Shown here one piece after another: positions 50,628 to 59,235 of a stretch of DNA of 64,000 bases (position 1 is its first letter; each line of letters begins with the position of its first letter). The notes beneath the pieces are model-generated. The model did not search any database. It was not told the origin of the DNA and saw only the letters and a program-made list of their open reading frames with translations. Both the position numbers and the translations under genes were made by a program. The stretch covers positions 7,812,001 to 7,876,000 of the forward strand of contig NZ_CP130720.1 of assembly GCF_035984415.1 (NCBI RefSeq), written 5' to 3'. This DNA comes from Streptomyces sp. NBC_01296 (lineage in GTDB: Bacteria > Actinomycetota > Actinomycetes > Streptomycetales > Streptomycetaceae).

Positions 50628-52727
50628 TCAGCCGATTCCGGGGATGAGGGTGATGAGCAGGTCGATGATCTTGATGCCGATGAACGGGGCGATCAGGCCG
50701 CCGAGTCCGTAGATCCCGAGGTTGCGGCGGAGCATCTTGTCGGCGCTGGTCGGCTTGTACTGCACGCCCTTCAGGGCGAGCGGCACCAGCGCGATGATGA
50801 TCAGCGCGTTGAAGATGACCGCGGACAGGATCGCCGAGTTCGGCGAGTGCAGGCCCATGACGTTGAGCTTGTCCAGGCCCGGGTAGACCACGGCGAACAT
50901 GGCCGGGATGATCGCGAAGTACTTCGCGACGTCGTTGGCGATGGAGAACGTGGTCAGCGCGCCTCGGGTGATGAGGAGTTGCTTGCCGATCTCGACGATT
51001 TCGATGAGCTTGGTGGGGTTGGAGTCCAGGTCCACCATGTTCCCGGCCTCCTTGGCGGCCGAGGTGCCGGTGTTCATCGCCACGCCGACGTCAGCCTGCG
51101 CGAGCGCGGGGGCGTCGTTCGTACCGTCACCGGTCATCGCGACCAGCTTGCCGCCCGCCTGCTCCCGTTTGATGAGGGCCATCTTGTCCTCGGGGGTGGC
51201 CTCGGCGAGGAAGTCGTCCACGCCCGCCTCGTGCGCGATGGCCTTCGCGGTCAGCGGGTTGTCACCCGTGATCATGATCGTCTTGATGCCCATGCGGCGC
51301 AGTTCGTCGAACCGCTCCCGCATGCCCTCCTTGACGACGTCCTTGAGGTGGATGACGCCCAGGATCCGGGCGCCCTTCTCGTCCTCGACGGCGACCAGCA
51401 GCGGCGTGCCGCCGGCCTCGGAGATCCGGTTGGCGAGGAGGTCCGCGTCGGCCGCGACCTGGCCGCCCTGCTCCTTGACCCAGGTGATGACCGAACCGGC
51501 AGCGCCCTTGCGGGTCTTGCGGCCGTCGACGTCCACGCCCGACATGCGGGTCTGGGCGGTGAAGGCGATCCACTCGGCCTGGGCGAGCTCGCCCTGGTGG
51601 CGCTCGCGCAGCCCGTACTTTTCCTTCGCGAGGACCACGATGGAGCGGCCCTCGGGGGTCTCGTCGGCCAGCGAAGACAGCTGCGCGGCATCGGCCAGTT
51701 CGGCTTCCGTCGTTCCCTTGACCGGGACGAACTCGGCGGCCTGGCGGTTGCCGAGCGTGATCGTGCCCGTCTTGTCGAGCAGCAGCGTGGAAACGTCGCC
51801 GGCGGCCTCGACCGCACGCCCCGACATCGCGAGGACGTTGCGCTGGACGAGCCGGTCCATGCCGGCGATGCCGATGGCGGAGAGCAGCGCGCCGATGGTC
51901 GTCGGGATGAGGCACACGAGCAGAGCGGTGAGCACGATCATCGACTGCTTGGCGTCTGCGTAGATCGCGAACGGCTGCAGGGTGACCACGGCCAGCAGGA
52001 AGACGATGGTGAGGGACGCGAGCAGGATGTTGAGGGCGATCTCGTTCGGCGTCTTCTGCCGGGCCGCACCCTCGACCAGGGCGATCATCCGGTCGATGAA
52101 GGTCTCGCCGGGCTTGGTCGTGATCTTGACGACGATCCGGTCCGAAAGGACCTTCGTGCCGCCGGTGACGGCCGAGCGGTCGCCGCCCGATTCGCGGATG
52201 ACGGGCGCGGACTCGCCGGTGATGGCGGACTCGTCGACCGAGGCGACGCCTTCGACGACGTCACCGTCGCCCGGGATGATGTCGCCGGCCTCGCAGACCA
52301 CGAGGTCGCCGATCCGCAGGTCGGCGCCGGGTACCCGTTCCTCGTCCGTGCCGACCAGGCGGCGGGCGACGGTGTCCGTCTTCGCCTTGCGCAGGGTGTC
52401 GGCCTGGGCCTTGCCGCGGCCCTCGGCGACTGCCTCCGCCAGGTTGGCGAAGATCGTGGTCAGCCACAGCCATGCCGTGATCGCCCAGCCGAACCAGTCC
52501 GTCGGGTCCTTGACCGCCAGCACGGTGGTGACCACCGACCCGACGAGGACCACGAACATGACCGGCGATTTGACCATGATGCGCGGGTCGAGCTTCCTCA
52601 CCGCGTCGGGGAAGGACTTGAGCAGGGCCTTCGGGTCGAAGAGACCGCCGCCGACGCGCCCTGCCGGGGCCTTGTGCCCGGTGGGCAGGTCTTCGTGCGG
52701 AGCACGGGTGGGGGTGATGGTGCTCAT
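50628..52727 (-). CDS. kdpB: KdpB, P-type ATPase subunit
   Basis: 699 aa. Phosphorylation motif DKTGTITLGNR; actuator motif ESAITGESAPVIRESGGD; hinge motif MTGDGTNDAPALAQADVGVAM; nucleotide-binding EGRSIVVLAKEKYGL region; membrane helices at both ends. It hydrolyses ATP to drive K+ uptake through KdpA. The start overlaps the kdpA stop by four bases (ATGA). Confidence 0.98.
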   Translation of the reverse strand: MSTITPTRAPHEDLPTGHKAPAGRVGGGLFDPKALLKSFPDAVRKLDPRIMVKSPVMFVVLVGSVVTTVLAVKDPTDWFGWAITAWLWLTTIFANLAEAVAEGRGKAQADTLRKAKTDTVARRLVGTDEERVPGADLRIGDLVVCEAGDIIPGDGDVVEGVASVDESAITGESAPVIRESGGDRSAVTGGTKVLSDRIVVKITTKPGETFIDRMIALVEGAARQKTPNEIALNILLASLTIVFLLAVVTLQPFAIYADAKQSMIVLTALLVCLIPTTIGALLSAIGIAGMDRLVQRNVLAMSGRAVEAAGDVSTLLLDKTGTITLGNRQAAEFVPVKGTTEAELADAAQLSSLADETPEGRSIVVLAKEKYGLRERHQGELAQAEWIAFTAQTRMSGVDVDGRKTRKGAAGSVITWVKEQGGQVAADADLLANRISEAGGTPLLVAVEDEKGARILGVIHLKDVVKEGMRERFDELRRMGIKTIMITGDNPLTAKAIAHEAGVDDFLAEATPEDKMALIKREQAGGKLVAMTGDGTNDAPALAQADVGVAMNTGTSAAKEAGNMVDLDSNPTKLIEIVEIGKQLLITRGALTTFSIANDVAKYFAIIPAMFAVVYPGLDKLNVMGLHSPNSAILSAVIFNALIIIALVPLALKGVQYKPTSADKMLRRNLGIYGLGGLIAPFIGIKIIDLLITLIPGIG

Positions 52728-54388
52728 GAGGCGAGCCCTTCAGCGAGCGGACCCAGCGCGAGGGCGGGGAAGTAGGTCAGACCGGTGATGATGACGATCG
52801 TCCCGACGAGCAGGCCCGCGTAGAGCGGTTTGTCGGTACGGAGGGTGCCTGCGGTCTCCGGCACGGGCTGCTGCTCCGCGAGCGAGCCGGCCAGTGCGAG
52901 GACGAAGACGATCGGCAGGAAGCGGCCGAGCAGCATGGCGATGCCGATGGTGCTGTTGAACCACTGCGTATCGGCGTTCAGGCCGGCGAAGGCCGAGCCG
53001 TTGTTGTTGGCGCCGGAGGTGTAGGCGTACAGGATCTCGGAGAAGCCGTGCGCACCCGGGTTGGCCATCGAGTTGCCGGGCGTCGGGAGCGCCATCGCGG
53101 CGGCGGTGAAGCAGAGCACCAGCGCCGGGGTGATGAGGATGTAGCAGGCGGCCAGCTTGATCTGGCGGGTGCCGATCTTCTTGCCCAGGTACTCGGGGGT
53201 CCGCCCGACCATCAGGCCCGCGATGAACACCGCGATGATCGCCATGATCAGCATGCCGTAGAGGCCGGAGCCGACGCCGCCGGGCGCGATCTCGCCGAGC
53301 TGCATGCCCAGCATCGCGATACCGCCGCCGAAGCCGGTGTAGGAGGAGTGGAAGGAGTTGACCGCACCGGTCGAGGTCAGCGTGGTCGCCACGGCGAAGA
53401 TCGACGAGCCGGCGACGCCGAAACGGGTCTCCTTGCCCTCCATCGCCCCGCCGGCGATGTCGAAGGCCGGGCCGTGGTGGGCGAATTCGGTCCACATCAT
53501 CAGCGCGGTGAACCCGAGCCAGATCGTCGCCATCGTGGCGAGGATCGCGTAACCCTGGCGCAGGTTGCCGACCATGCGGCCGAACGTACGGGTCAGCGCG
53601 AACGGGATGACCAGGATCAGGAAGATCTCGAAGAGGTTCGAGAACGGGGTCGGGTTCTCGAAGGGGTGGGCCGAGTTGGCGTTGAAGTAACCGCCGCCGT
53701 TCGTGCCCAGCTCCTTGATGACCTCCTGCGAGGCCACGGCCCCGCCGTTCCACTGCTGCGTGCCACCCAGGAACCGGCCGACCTCGTGGATGCCGGCGAA
53801 GTTCTGGATGACACCGCACGCGACCAGGATCAGCGCGCCGATCACCGAGATCGGCAGCAGGATGCGGACGGTGCCGCGCACCAGGTCGGCCCAGAAGTTG
53901 CCGAGTTCGCCGGTGCGCGAGCGGGCGAAGCCCCGTACGAGGGCCACGGCCACGGCCATGCCCACCGCTGCCGAGACGAAGTTCTGCACCGCGAGGCCGC
54001 CGGTCTGCACGACGTGGCCCATGGCCTGCTCACCGGCGTACGACTGCCAGTTGGTGTTCGCCACGAAGGACGCGGCGGTGTTGAACGCCTGGTCCGGGTC
54101 GATCGACACGAAGCCGAGCGAGCCGGGCAGGCTGCCCTGCAGGCGCTGCAGGGCGTAGAGGAAGAGGACGCTCACTGCGGAGAAGGCCAGGACGCCGCGC
54201 AGGTACGCGGGCCAGCGCATCTCGGCCGACGGGTTGGCGCCGATGGCCTTGTAGATCCATTTCTCCGGCTTGTAGTGCTTCTCGGAGGAGTAGACGCGGG
54301 CCATGTAGTCGCCGAGCGGACGGTATGCGAGGGCGAGCGCGGCGATGAGCGCGAGCAGCTGCAGCACACCAGCGGTTACGGGGCTCAT
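52724..54388 (-). CDS. kdpA: KdpA, K+-channel-like subunit
   Basis: 554 aa with about 10 membrane segments and four K+-filter-like loops, among them TNWQSYAGEQAMG, GTNGGGYFNANSAHPFENP, GAVNSFHSSYTGFGGGIAMLGM and SGANNNGSAFAGL. It forms the high-affinity K+ path. The first residues MSPVTAGVLQLLALIAALALAYRPLGDYMARVY are typical. It starts eight bases after kdpF. Confidence 0.98.
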   Translation of the reverse strand: MSPVTAGVLQLLALIAALALAYRPLGDYMARVYSSEKHYKPEKWIYKAIGANPSAEMRWPAYLRGVLAFSAVSVLFLYALQRLQGSLPGSLGFVSIDPDQAFNTAASFVANTNWQSYAGEQAMGHVVQTGGLAVQNFVSAAVGMAVAVALVRGFARSRTGELGNFWADLVRGTVRILLPISVIGALILVACGVIQNFAGIHEVGRFLGGTQQWNGGAVASQEVIKELGTNGGGYFNANSAHPFENPTPFSNLFEIFLILVIPFALTRTFGRMVGNLRQGYAILATMATIWLGFTALMMWTEFAHHGPAFDIAGGAMEGKETRFGVAGSSIFAVATTLTSTGAVNSFHSSYTGFGGGIAMLGMQLGEIAPGGVGSGLYGMLIMAIIAVFIAGLMVGRTPEYLGKKIGTRQIKLAACYILITPALVLCFTAAAMALPTPGNSMANPGAHGFSEILYAYTSGANNNGSAFAGLNADTQWFNSTIGIAMLLGRFLPIVFVLALAGSLAEQQPVPETAGTLRTDKPLYAGLLVGTIVIITGLTYFPALALGPLAEGLAS

Positions 54389-54396
54389 ATCAGTGC

Positions 54397-54486
54397 TCAG
54401 AACCTCTCCGGGTACACAAGGGCGAGGACGAGGTATCCCAGCAGGGAGACGGCCACGAGCAGGCCGACGATGTTCTCGGCGGTCAC
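54397..54486 (-). CDS. kdpF: KdpF small membrane subunit
   Basis: 29 aa, MTAENIVGLLVAVSLLGYLVLALVYPERF: one membrane helix and the family-typical C-terminal PERF. KdpF stabilises the KdpABC complex. GTG start at 54486 overlaps the stop of the 27-aa gene before it (GTGA). KdpA begins eight bases downstream. Confidence 0.93.
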   Translation of the reverse strand: MTAENIVGLLVAVSLLGYLVLALVYPERF

Positions 54487-54566
54487 AGCTTGGCCACCCC
54501 TCGGGCGATGAGAGCCACCAGTGCGAACACCGCGACCGTGGTGACGACGAAGGCCAGATCGGCCAT
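54483..54566 (-). CDS. 27-aa single-span membrane peptide at the head of the kdp operon
   Basis: The peptide is 27 aa: MADLAFVVTTVAVFALVAL followed by IARGVAKL, a single hydrophobic helix with a basic C-terminus. The ATG has AGGAG seven bases upstream, the best ribosome site of the operon, and the stop overlaps kdpF, so both are translated together. It is too short for normal gene finding. It probably belongs to the Kdp complex or its regulation. Evidence is its coding pattern, ribosome site and coupling; no function is known to me. Confidence 0.78.
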   Translation of the reverse strand: MADLAFVVTTVAVFALVALIARGVAKL

Positions 54567-54651
54567 CGTGAGCTCCTGGATGAAGTGATGAAATGGATTT
54601 CGGCCAGACGGCCGAGTAAGAGCAAACCGTGAGCTCAGACGGGCGTTAAGA

Positions 54652-54673
54652 CCTCTTGACGGGCTCCATACGG
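54652..54673 (-). promoter_or_regulatory. candidate KdpE site upstream of the kdp operon
   Basis: On the minus strand the segment reads CCGTATGGAGCCCGTCAAGA-GG. It matches 19 of 22 positions with a segment at 55746-55767 upstream of the second KdpF-like gene, at a similar distance (86 and 91 bp) from the respective ATG. A further GTCAAGAG copy lies about 32 bp upstream of the one in this motif. A binding site of KdpE is the simplest explanation. Confidence 0.55.
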
Positions 54674-54767
54674 GCGGGCCGGAACTCTTGACGCCGCCCT
54701 GACGCAGAAACGGCTCGGCGCCGCGGCGCCCCGGTGTGACAGGGGCTCGCAGGTGCGGCGCGGCCGC

Positions 54768-55529
54768 TCAGCCGCGGTGCGCGAGACCGGCCGTGTCCAG
54801 GGCGGAGCCGGCCTGCGCGGCGAGGGCGACGGCGACCCGGCGGGCCTGCTGCGCGGGCAGGGGACCCGGGACCGGCTCGAGGACGAAGCGGCCGTAGTAG
54901 TGCCCGCCGCCGACGGCGCGCAGCTCGGTTTCGCCCTCGGGCCACCGATCGGGCCAGTACGTGGCCTCGCGCTCCCCGGCGGCGTGGCCGAGCCACAGGC
55001 TGCCGTCGTGCTCCAGGCGCGGGAGGCGGCCGATGAGCGACCCGTACTCGAAGCGGCAGCCGCGCAGGTTCAGCAGGCCGATGAGCTCGCGGCGCACGTG
55101 CTCGACGACGGCTTCGGGGGAGTCCCCGGCTTCGGCGAGCCGGGCCGCGCCCTCCAGCTGCGACAGGTGCGAGGCGCCGGTGATCACGGCGCCCTGGAGG
55201 CGGCGTGCGCGGACCGCGAGCTGGGAGACGATCAGGCCGACGACCAGCAGGAGGACGGCCGTCCGGACGTCGTCCCCGTCGGTGATGGCGAAGCGCCCGT
55301 ACGGCCTGGTCAGGAAGAAGTCGAACCAGGCGGCGGCCGACAGCGCGGCGAGGGCTCCGGCCGCCCGGGTGCCGAGAGCGGCGACGGCGACCACGGCGAC
55401 GACCAGGACCAGGGCGGCGTTCGTCGCCGAAAGACCCGTACGGACGGGCACGAGCAGCAGCGCCACCAGGAACGGGGCCACAAGGGCCGCGATCAGGGCG
55501 ATGCGGTCGTGGAGTCGGTACCCGGACAT
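54768..55529 (-). CDS. DUF4118 (KdpD-like membrane domain) protein
   Basis: 253 aa. Three or four membrane helices (ALIAALVAPFLVALLLVPVR, ATNAALVLVVAVVAVAALGTRAAGALAALSAAAWFDFFLTRPYGRFAI, VRTAVLLLVVGLIVSQLAVRARR) reproduce the DUF4118 sensor region of KdpD. A cytoplasmic GAF-like part follows (EGAARLAEAGDSPEAVVEHVRRELIGLLNLRGCRFEYG, GGGHYYGRFVLEPVPG). There is no His-kinase domain. It is co-transcribed with a KdpF-like peptide 36 bp upstream and lies just before the kdp operon. It may modulate KdpD or the transporter. Confidence 0.85.
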   Translation of the reverse strand: MSGYRLHDRIALIAALVAPFLVALLLVPVRTGLSATNAALVLVVAVVAVAALGTRAAGALAALSAAAWFDFFLTRPYGRFAITDGDDVRTAVLLLVVGLIVSQLAVRARRLQGAVITGASHLSQLEGAARLAEAGDSPEAVVEHVRRELIGLLNLRGCRFEYGSLIGRLPRLEHDGSLWLGHAAGEREATYWPDRWPEGETELRAVGGGHYYGRFVLEPVPGPLPAQQARRVAVALAAQAGSALDTAGLAHRG

Positions 55530-55565
55530 GTGAAGCCTCCCGTCCGGACCCGCAGGTCCCTCGGG

Positions 55566-55655
55566 TCAGAACCTCTCGGGCTTGATCAGGGCGGCGATGA
55601 GAAAGCCGAGCAGAGCGAGGGCGATGATCAGCCCGACCACGTTCTCAGCGTCCAT
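55566..55655 (-). CDS. second KdpF-like peptide
   Basis: 29 aa, MDAENVVGLIIALALLGFLIAALIKPERF, alignable end to end with the KdpF at 54397-54486 (shared AENxVGL...PERF). It has no kdpA next to it; instead it precedes a DUF4118 protein. The putative KdpE motif lies 91 bp upstream of the ATG. It is probably a duplicated kdpF recruited to a regulatory partner, or a second subunit supplied in trans. Confidence 0.85.
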   Translation of the reverse strand: MDAENVVGLIIALALLGFLIAALIKPERF

Positions 55656-55745
55656 GGACCATGTCTCCCGGTTCTCCTGGCAGGGCGGTGTTCCGCCCAC
55701 CTCCACAGTGCCCGCACCGTCCGCCGGTGTATCGGACAAGCACCG

Positions 55746-55767
55746 CCTTTTGACGCGCTTCATACGG
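55746..55767 (-). promoter_or_regulatory. candidate KdpE site upstream of the second kdpF-like gene
   Basis: On the minus strand this reads CCGTATGAAGCGCGTCAAAA-GG, nearly the same as the site at 54652-54673. The rest of the 347-bp gene-free stretch 55656-56002 shows nothing else I can assign. Confidence 0.55.
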
Positions 55768-56002
55768 GCTCCGGGAGGCGTGGCCCCTGCGTTCCGCCGC
55801 TGCATCAGAAACGCGTCAGGGTTTCCGGTTCCGGCGTCGGAAGAGCGTCAGCAACGCCGGCGGCCGCATCGCTGCGCAAGGCCCGTACGGACACGGTGGC
55901 CCTGCGTGTGCAGCACTGTACGGGTCACCTCGCGCCCGGGACACAGCTCGGTTCCCCGACCATGCGCTGCTGCGCGGTGACCGGACGGCGGCCGCAGACC
56001 CG

Positions 56003-56878
56003 TCAGGGCCCGCTCGGGCCCACCCGGCGAGCACGGTCCGCGGCGGTGTGTTCGAGGATCGCGGGGACGATCGTCGCCCAGTCGGCCCGCTCGACCCCGT
56101 GGCCCGCGTCCTGCAGCGTCAACAGCCTGCCTTCGGGGATCTGTTGCGCGAGTGCCTCACCGTGCCGGAGCGGGAACATCGGGTCGGCGGTGCCGTGGAT
56201 CACCAGTGCGGGCACGGCGATCGAGGACAGGCGCGCCGGTGAGAGCTCGCCGTCCGGAAGCGAGTCGTGGTTGCGGGCCGCGCTGAAGTCGTGCGCGCGC
56301 TCGACATCGCGGCGGACGAGGCTGCGGGCGGCAGCCTCGTCGAACGGGCGCCGACCGCCGGCGAGCACGCGCGCGTAGGCAACCTGGTAATCGACCACCG
56401 AGTCGCCGTCCGACCAGTCGACGTGTGCACCGGAGACGAATCGCATGAACTCCTCGGTCGGCGGGGGGAGCTTGCCTTCGCCGGGAACGGCGGACGACGT
56501 GCTGATCAGTACGAGCGAGAGGACGCGGTCGGCGTAGTGGAGCGCGAGCAGCTGCGCGAGCGCCCCTCCGGCCGAGACACCCACGACGTGCGCGGCCGGG
56601 ATCCGGTGGGCATCGAGCACGCGGGCGGCGTCACCGACCAGGTCCGCGCCGGTGTATCCGGGACGGCCCGGCTCGTAGGTGACCGACCGGCCGGTGTCGC
56701 GGTGGTCGTAACGGATCACGAAGCGCCCGCCCTCGGCGAGCAACCGGCAAAAACCCGCCTCCCACCAGAGCATCGAAGCCCCCAGACCCATCACGAGCAG
56801 GACGGGTGGATCGGACGGGTCGCCGAAGGACTCGGTGCAGAGCGTGATGCCGTCCGAATCCACGACGTGCTCAGCCAT
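56003..56878 (-). CDS. alpha/beta hydrolase
   Basis: 291 aa, cytoplasmic. HVVDSDGITLCTESFGDPSDPPVLLVMGLGASMLWW gives the oxyanion loop; FVIRYDHRDTGRSVTYEPGRPGYTGADLVGDAARVLDAH is typical of the aclacinomycin methylesterase (RdmC)-like group. The nucleophile elbow is VVGVSAGGALAQLLA; the acid and base lie in VIHGTADPMFPLRHGE and LQDAGHGVERADW. Substrate unknown. No biosynthetic neighbours suggest one. Confidence 0.9.
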   Translation of the reverse strand: MAEHVVDSDGITLCTESFGDPSDPPVLLVMGLGASMLWWEAGFCRLLAEGGRFVIRYDHRDTGRSVTYEPGRPGYTGADLVGDAARVLDAHRIPAAHVVGVSAGGALAQLLALHYADRVLSLVLISTSSAVPGEGKLPPPTEEFMRFVSGAHVDWSDGDSVVDYQVAYARVLAGGRRPFDEAAARSLVRRDVERAHDFSAARNHDSLPDGELSPARLSSIAVPALVIHGTADPMFPLRHGEALAQQIPEGRLLTLQDAGHGVERADWATIVPAILEHTAADRARRVGPSGP

Positions 56879-57071
56879 CGTTGCTTCTCCTCTCCTGCGG
56901 TACGCGGTGTGCGGTGCGCCGGGCCGTGGGATCGGTGGTAGTTGTACCAGTCCGGCCGGTCGGGAAACGCGACCTGACGTTCGTGGTCCCCGGTACAGGG
57001 CCGCCGGTACGGTGGTCGCTCGCCGATCGGGGAGGCGGGCGATGCGGATGACCGCGCGGGGGTAGGTCGAT

Positions 57072-57866
57072 ATGGCGCGCAGTCAGGTGTTCGGGGAGGT
57101 GGCTGAACTCTACGATGCCTCCCGCCCGGGATATGCGGACGCTCTGGCGGCGGACGTGCTCGGGTACGCGGCCCTGGGTGAGCGTGAGGCGGTGGAGGTC
57201 GGCGCCGGCACCGGCAAGGCCACGGTGCCGTTCGCGGCGCTGGGTACGTCGCTGCTGTGCATCGAGCCCGATGCGCGCATGGCCGAGGTGTTGCGCCGCA
57301 ACACCTCGGGCTACCCGGGGGTCCGGGTCCACGGCGGTGGCTTCGAGGAGTGGCAGCCCGGTGGCCGCCGCTTCGGGCTGCTCCTTGCTGCCACGTCCTG
57401 GCACTGGGTGGCCCCGGAGCGGCGTTGGGATCTGGCCCGCGATGCTCTTGCGCCGGGCGGGGCCGTGGCGTTGTTCTGGAACCCGCAGGGGGTCCGCGAT
57501 GCGCGGCTGCACGCCGCCCTGGACGAGGTCGACGGCCGTCACGGGATCGACCATGCGCCGCATGCCGAGCCGGCGTCCTCGTACGGCGATGCGCCCGGCA
57601 ACTGGGCCGGGCTGCCCGGCTGGCCCGAGGAGGAATGCCGGCGCGACGGGCGCTTCACCGACCTGCGTGCCGTCCGGTACCGGCAGGGTCAGCACTACGA
57701 CACCGGACGCTACCTGGGCTACCTGGCCTCGCTCTCGCGCTATCGCACCCTGCCCCCTGACCGGCGCGAGCAGGTCCTTGCGGAGACTGCCCAGGTCCTG
57801 GAGGCCCACGGAGGCGGCATCGAAATGGAGCACTTCAGCGACCTCTTCCTGGCCCGGGTGGGGTGA
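57072..57866 (+). CDS. class I SAM-dependent methyltransferase
   Basis: 264 aa. Motif I is AVEVGAGTGKATVPFAALG, followed by LLCIEPDARMAEVLRRNT, and the later GGRRFGLLLAATSWHWVAPERRWDLARDALAPGGAVALFWN. The start FGEVAELYDASRPGYADALAADVLGY is typical of Methyltransf_11-type proteins. The C-terminal part (GQHYDTGRYLGYLASLSRYRTLPPDRREQVLAETAQVLEAHGG) is conserved in many actinobacterial homologues. Substrate unknown. Confidence 0.9.
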   Translation: MARSQVFGEVAELYDASRPGYADALAADVLGYAALGEREAVEVGAGTGKATVPFAALGTSLLCIEPDARMAEVLRRNTSGYPGVRVHGGGFEEWQPGGRRFGLLLAATSWHWVAPERRWDLARDALAPGGAVALFWNPQGVRDARLHAALDEVDGRHGIDHAPHAEPASSYGDAPGNWAGLPGWPEEECRRDGRFTDLRAVRYRQGQHYDTGRYLGYLASLSRYRTLPPDRREQVLAETAQVLEAHGGGIEMEHFSDLFLARVG

Positions 57867-57944
57867 GCGGACGCCGGTACTGCACAGCCTATTTCCGGCC
57901 AATGGATTGCTGATAATTCGAGGCGGGCATCAGGGGAGCGCCGT

Positions 57945-57950
57945 TATGGT
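57945..57950 (+). promoter_or_regulatory. -10 element of a leaderless promoter
   Basis: TATGGT ends six bases before ATG 57957, and no ribosome site is visible, suggesting a leaderless transcript for the b-subunit-like gene. Confidence 0.4.
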
Positions 57951-57956
57951 CAGACA

Positions 57957-58466
57957 ATGGGACCCCTGAAACCGAATCTGATAGAGCTCATAGTCGGCCT
58001 GATCTGCTTCGCTGCAGTCTTCGCCATCATGGCCAAGATTCTGCTTCCCAGAATTGAGAAAACCCTCGCCGAGCGCGAGAGCGCCACCGAGGGCACGCTG
58101 GAACGCGCTGAGGAAGCCCAACTCGAGGCGCAGCGCATTCATGCCCAGTACCTTGCCGAATTGAGTGCCGCCCGGCACGAAGCCGGGCGGATCCGTCAGG
58201 CTGCTCATGAGGAAGGCGTGGCGATCCTCGCTCAAGTGCGTGCGGAGGGGCACAGGGTGCGTGAGGAGCTCGTCGCCGCAGCCGCGGTGCAGCTTGAAGC
58301 AGACCGAGTCCTTGCCGAGGCCGAACTTCGCGAGGATGTCCTCGGACTGGCCAGGGAACTGGCCGGACGTATCGTCGGGGAACCGTTCACCGATCTCGAC
58401 CGTGCCCGCGCCATTGCCGACGAGTACTTCGCCGAGGTCGATGCAGAGGCCGCCACCACGGCGTGA
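57957..58466 (+). CDS. orphan F-type ATP synthase b subunit-like protein
   Basis: 169 aa. PNLIELIVGLICFAAVFAIMAKILLPRIEKTLAERESATEGTLERAEEAQLEAQRIHAQYLAELSAARHEAGRIRQAAHEEG follows the plan of AtpF: one N-terminal membrane helix, then a long charged coiled coil (RIEKTLAERE; AARHEAGRIRQ). The C-terminus (DVLGLARELAGRIVGEPFTDLDRARAIADEYF) matches the delta-contacting end. No other atp gene is near, so it is a stand-alone paralogue. It may join a variant stator or have another scaffold role. Confidence 0.82.
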   Translation: MGPLKPNLIELIVGLICFAAVFAIMAKILLPRIEKTLAERESATEGTLERAEEAQLEAQRIHAQYLAELSAARHEAGRIRQAAHEEGVAILAQVRAEGHRVREELVAAAAVQLEADRVLAEAELREDVLGLARELAGRIVGEPFTDLDRARAIADEYFAEVDAEAATTA

Positions 58467-58524
58467 GCTGATCGGGGAGGCGGGCCACACCTCGCCGACA
58501 CCGGCCTGATCGGCAAGACAGCCC

Positions 58525-59076
58525 CTAGTCCCAGCAGGGTGTGGGCGAGCCGTCGATTTCTGCGCCGACCAGGATTCCGACTCCGGTTCCGGCTCCGAAG
58601 TCGGGCGCAGGGCGATATTTGTCCCCGGTGGGGAAGGTCACCGTCAGCATCATCGCGTTGCCGTCGCCGCCTTTGCTGAAGCAGAGGCCTGCGACGTCCG
58701 CGGGTGCGCGCCGCGGTGAGGTGTCCTCCTCCAGTTTCCAGCCGTCGGCCGCTGCGGCCTTGGTGTAGTGCTCGAGGATCTCCGCCTTGGATTGCTTGGA
58801 CGAGTAGAGCCGCTCGGCCGAGAGCCAGGCGTCGCCGCTGCTGTCGTCGTCGCACGCGCTCTCCACCTCGGTGTAGCCCGCCGGGGGCGAGGCCTGGGGC
58901 GGCTTCGCGTCGAGGATCGAGAGGGACGCCATCTCCTTCAGCCGCGGCTCCGAGCCCTCGCACGAGGCGTACGGGTGGAGCAGAGAGCAGCCGGTCAGGC
59001 CGCCGGCGAGCACGGTGACGATGGAGGCCGAAAGCAGCAGAGCGGCCGAACGGCCGTTCCGGGCGGGCAGGTACAC
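58525..59076 (-). CDS. hypothetical lipoprotein
   Basis: 183 aa. Signal peptide with lipobox in SIVTVLAGGLTGCSLLHPYASCEG. The mature part has LSILDAKPPQASPPAGYTEVESACDDDSSGDAWLSAERLYSSKQSKAEILEHYTKAAAADGWKLEED, GLCFSKGGDGNAMMLTVTFPTGDKY and a final PCWD. Four mature Cys residues could form two disulfides. The pattern is common in Streptomyces surface lipoproteins of unknown role. GTG start. Confidence 0.82.
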   Translation of the reverse strand: MYLPARNGRSAALLLSASIVTVLAGGLTGCSLLHPYASCEGSEPRLKEMASLSILDAKPPQASPPAGYTEVESACDDDSSGDAWLSAERLYSSKQSKAEILEHYTKAAAADGWKLEEDTSPRRAPADVAGLCFSKGGDGNAMMLTVTFPTGDKYRPAPDFGAGTGVGILVGAEIDGSPTPCWD

Positions 59077-59184
59077 GATGCTCCAGTGGTTTCGCGCTCA
59101 GAAGGGCACCTGGAGCATCGTCGATCCCCGCGCGCTTCGCCAGGCCGGGGGAGGAGTTCGACACGACACTGGTGATTTCGGGAG

Positions 59185-59209
59185 GGCGGAAGTCGTATGA
59201 GCTTCCGCC
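59185..59209 (-). terminator. hairpin after the acetolactate decarboxylase gene
   Basis: An 8-bp inverted repeat GGCGGAAG/CTTCCGCC with a 9-nt loop lies 27 bp beyond the alsD stop on the minus strand. Confidence 0.5.
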
Positions 59210-59235
59210 GGTCGACGTCAGAAGGCGGACACCGC

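Noticed and set aside
50592..54511. Long plus-strand frames opposite kdpB and kdpA
   Set aside because: Antisense shadows of well-conserved kdp genes, low-complexity Asp/Arg/Gly composition.
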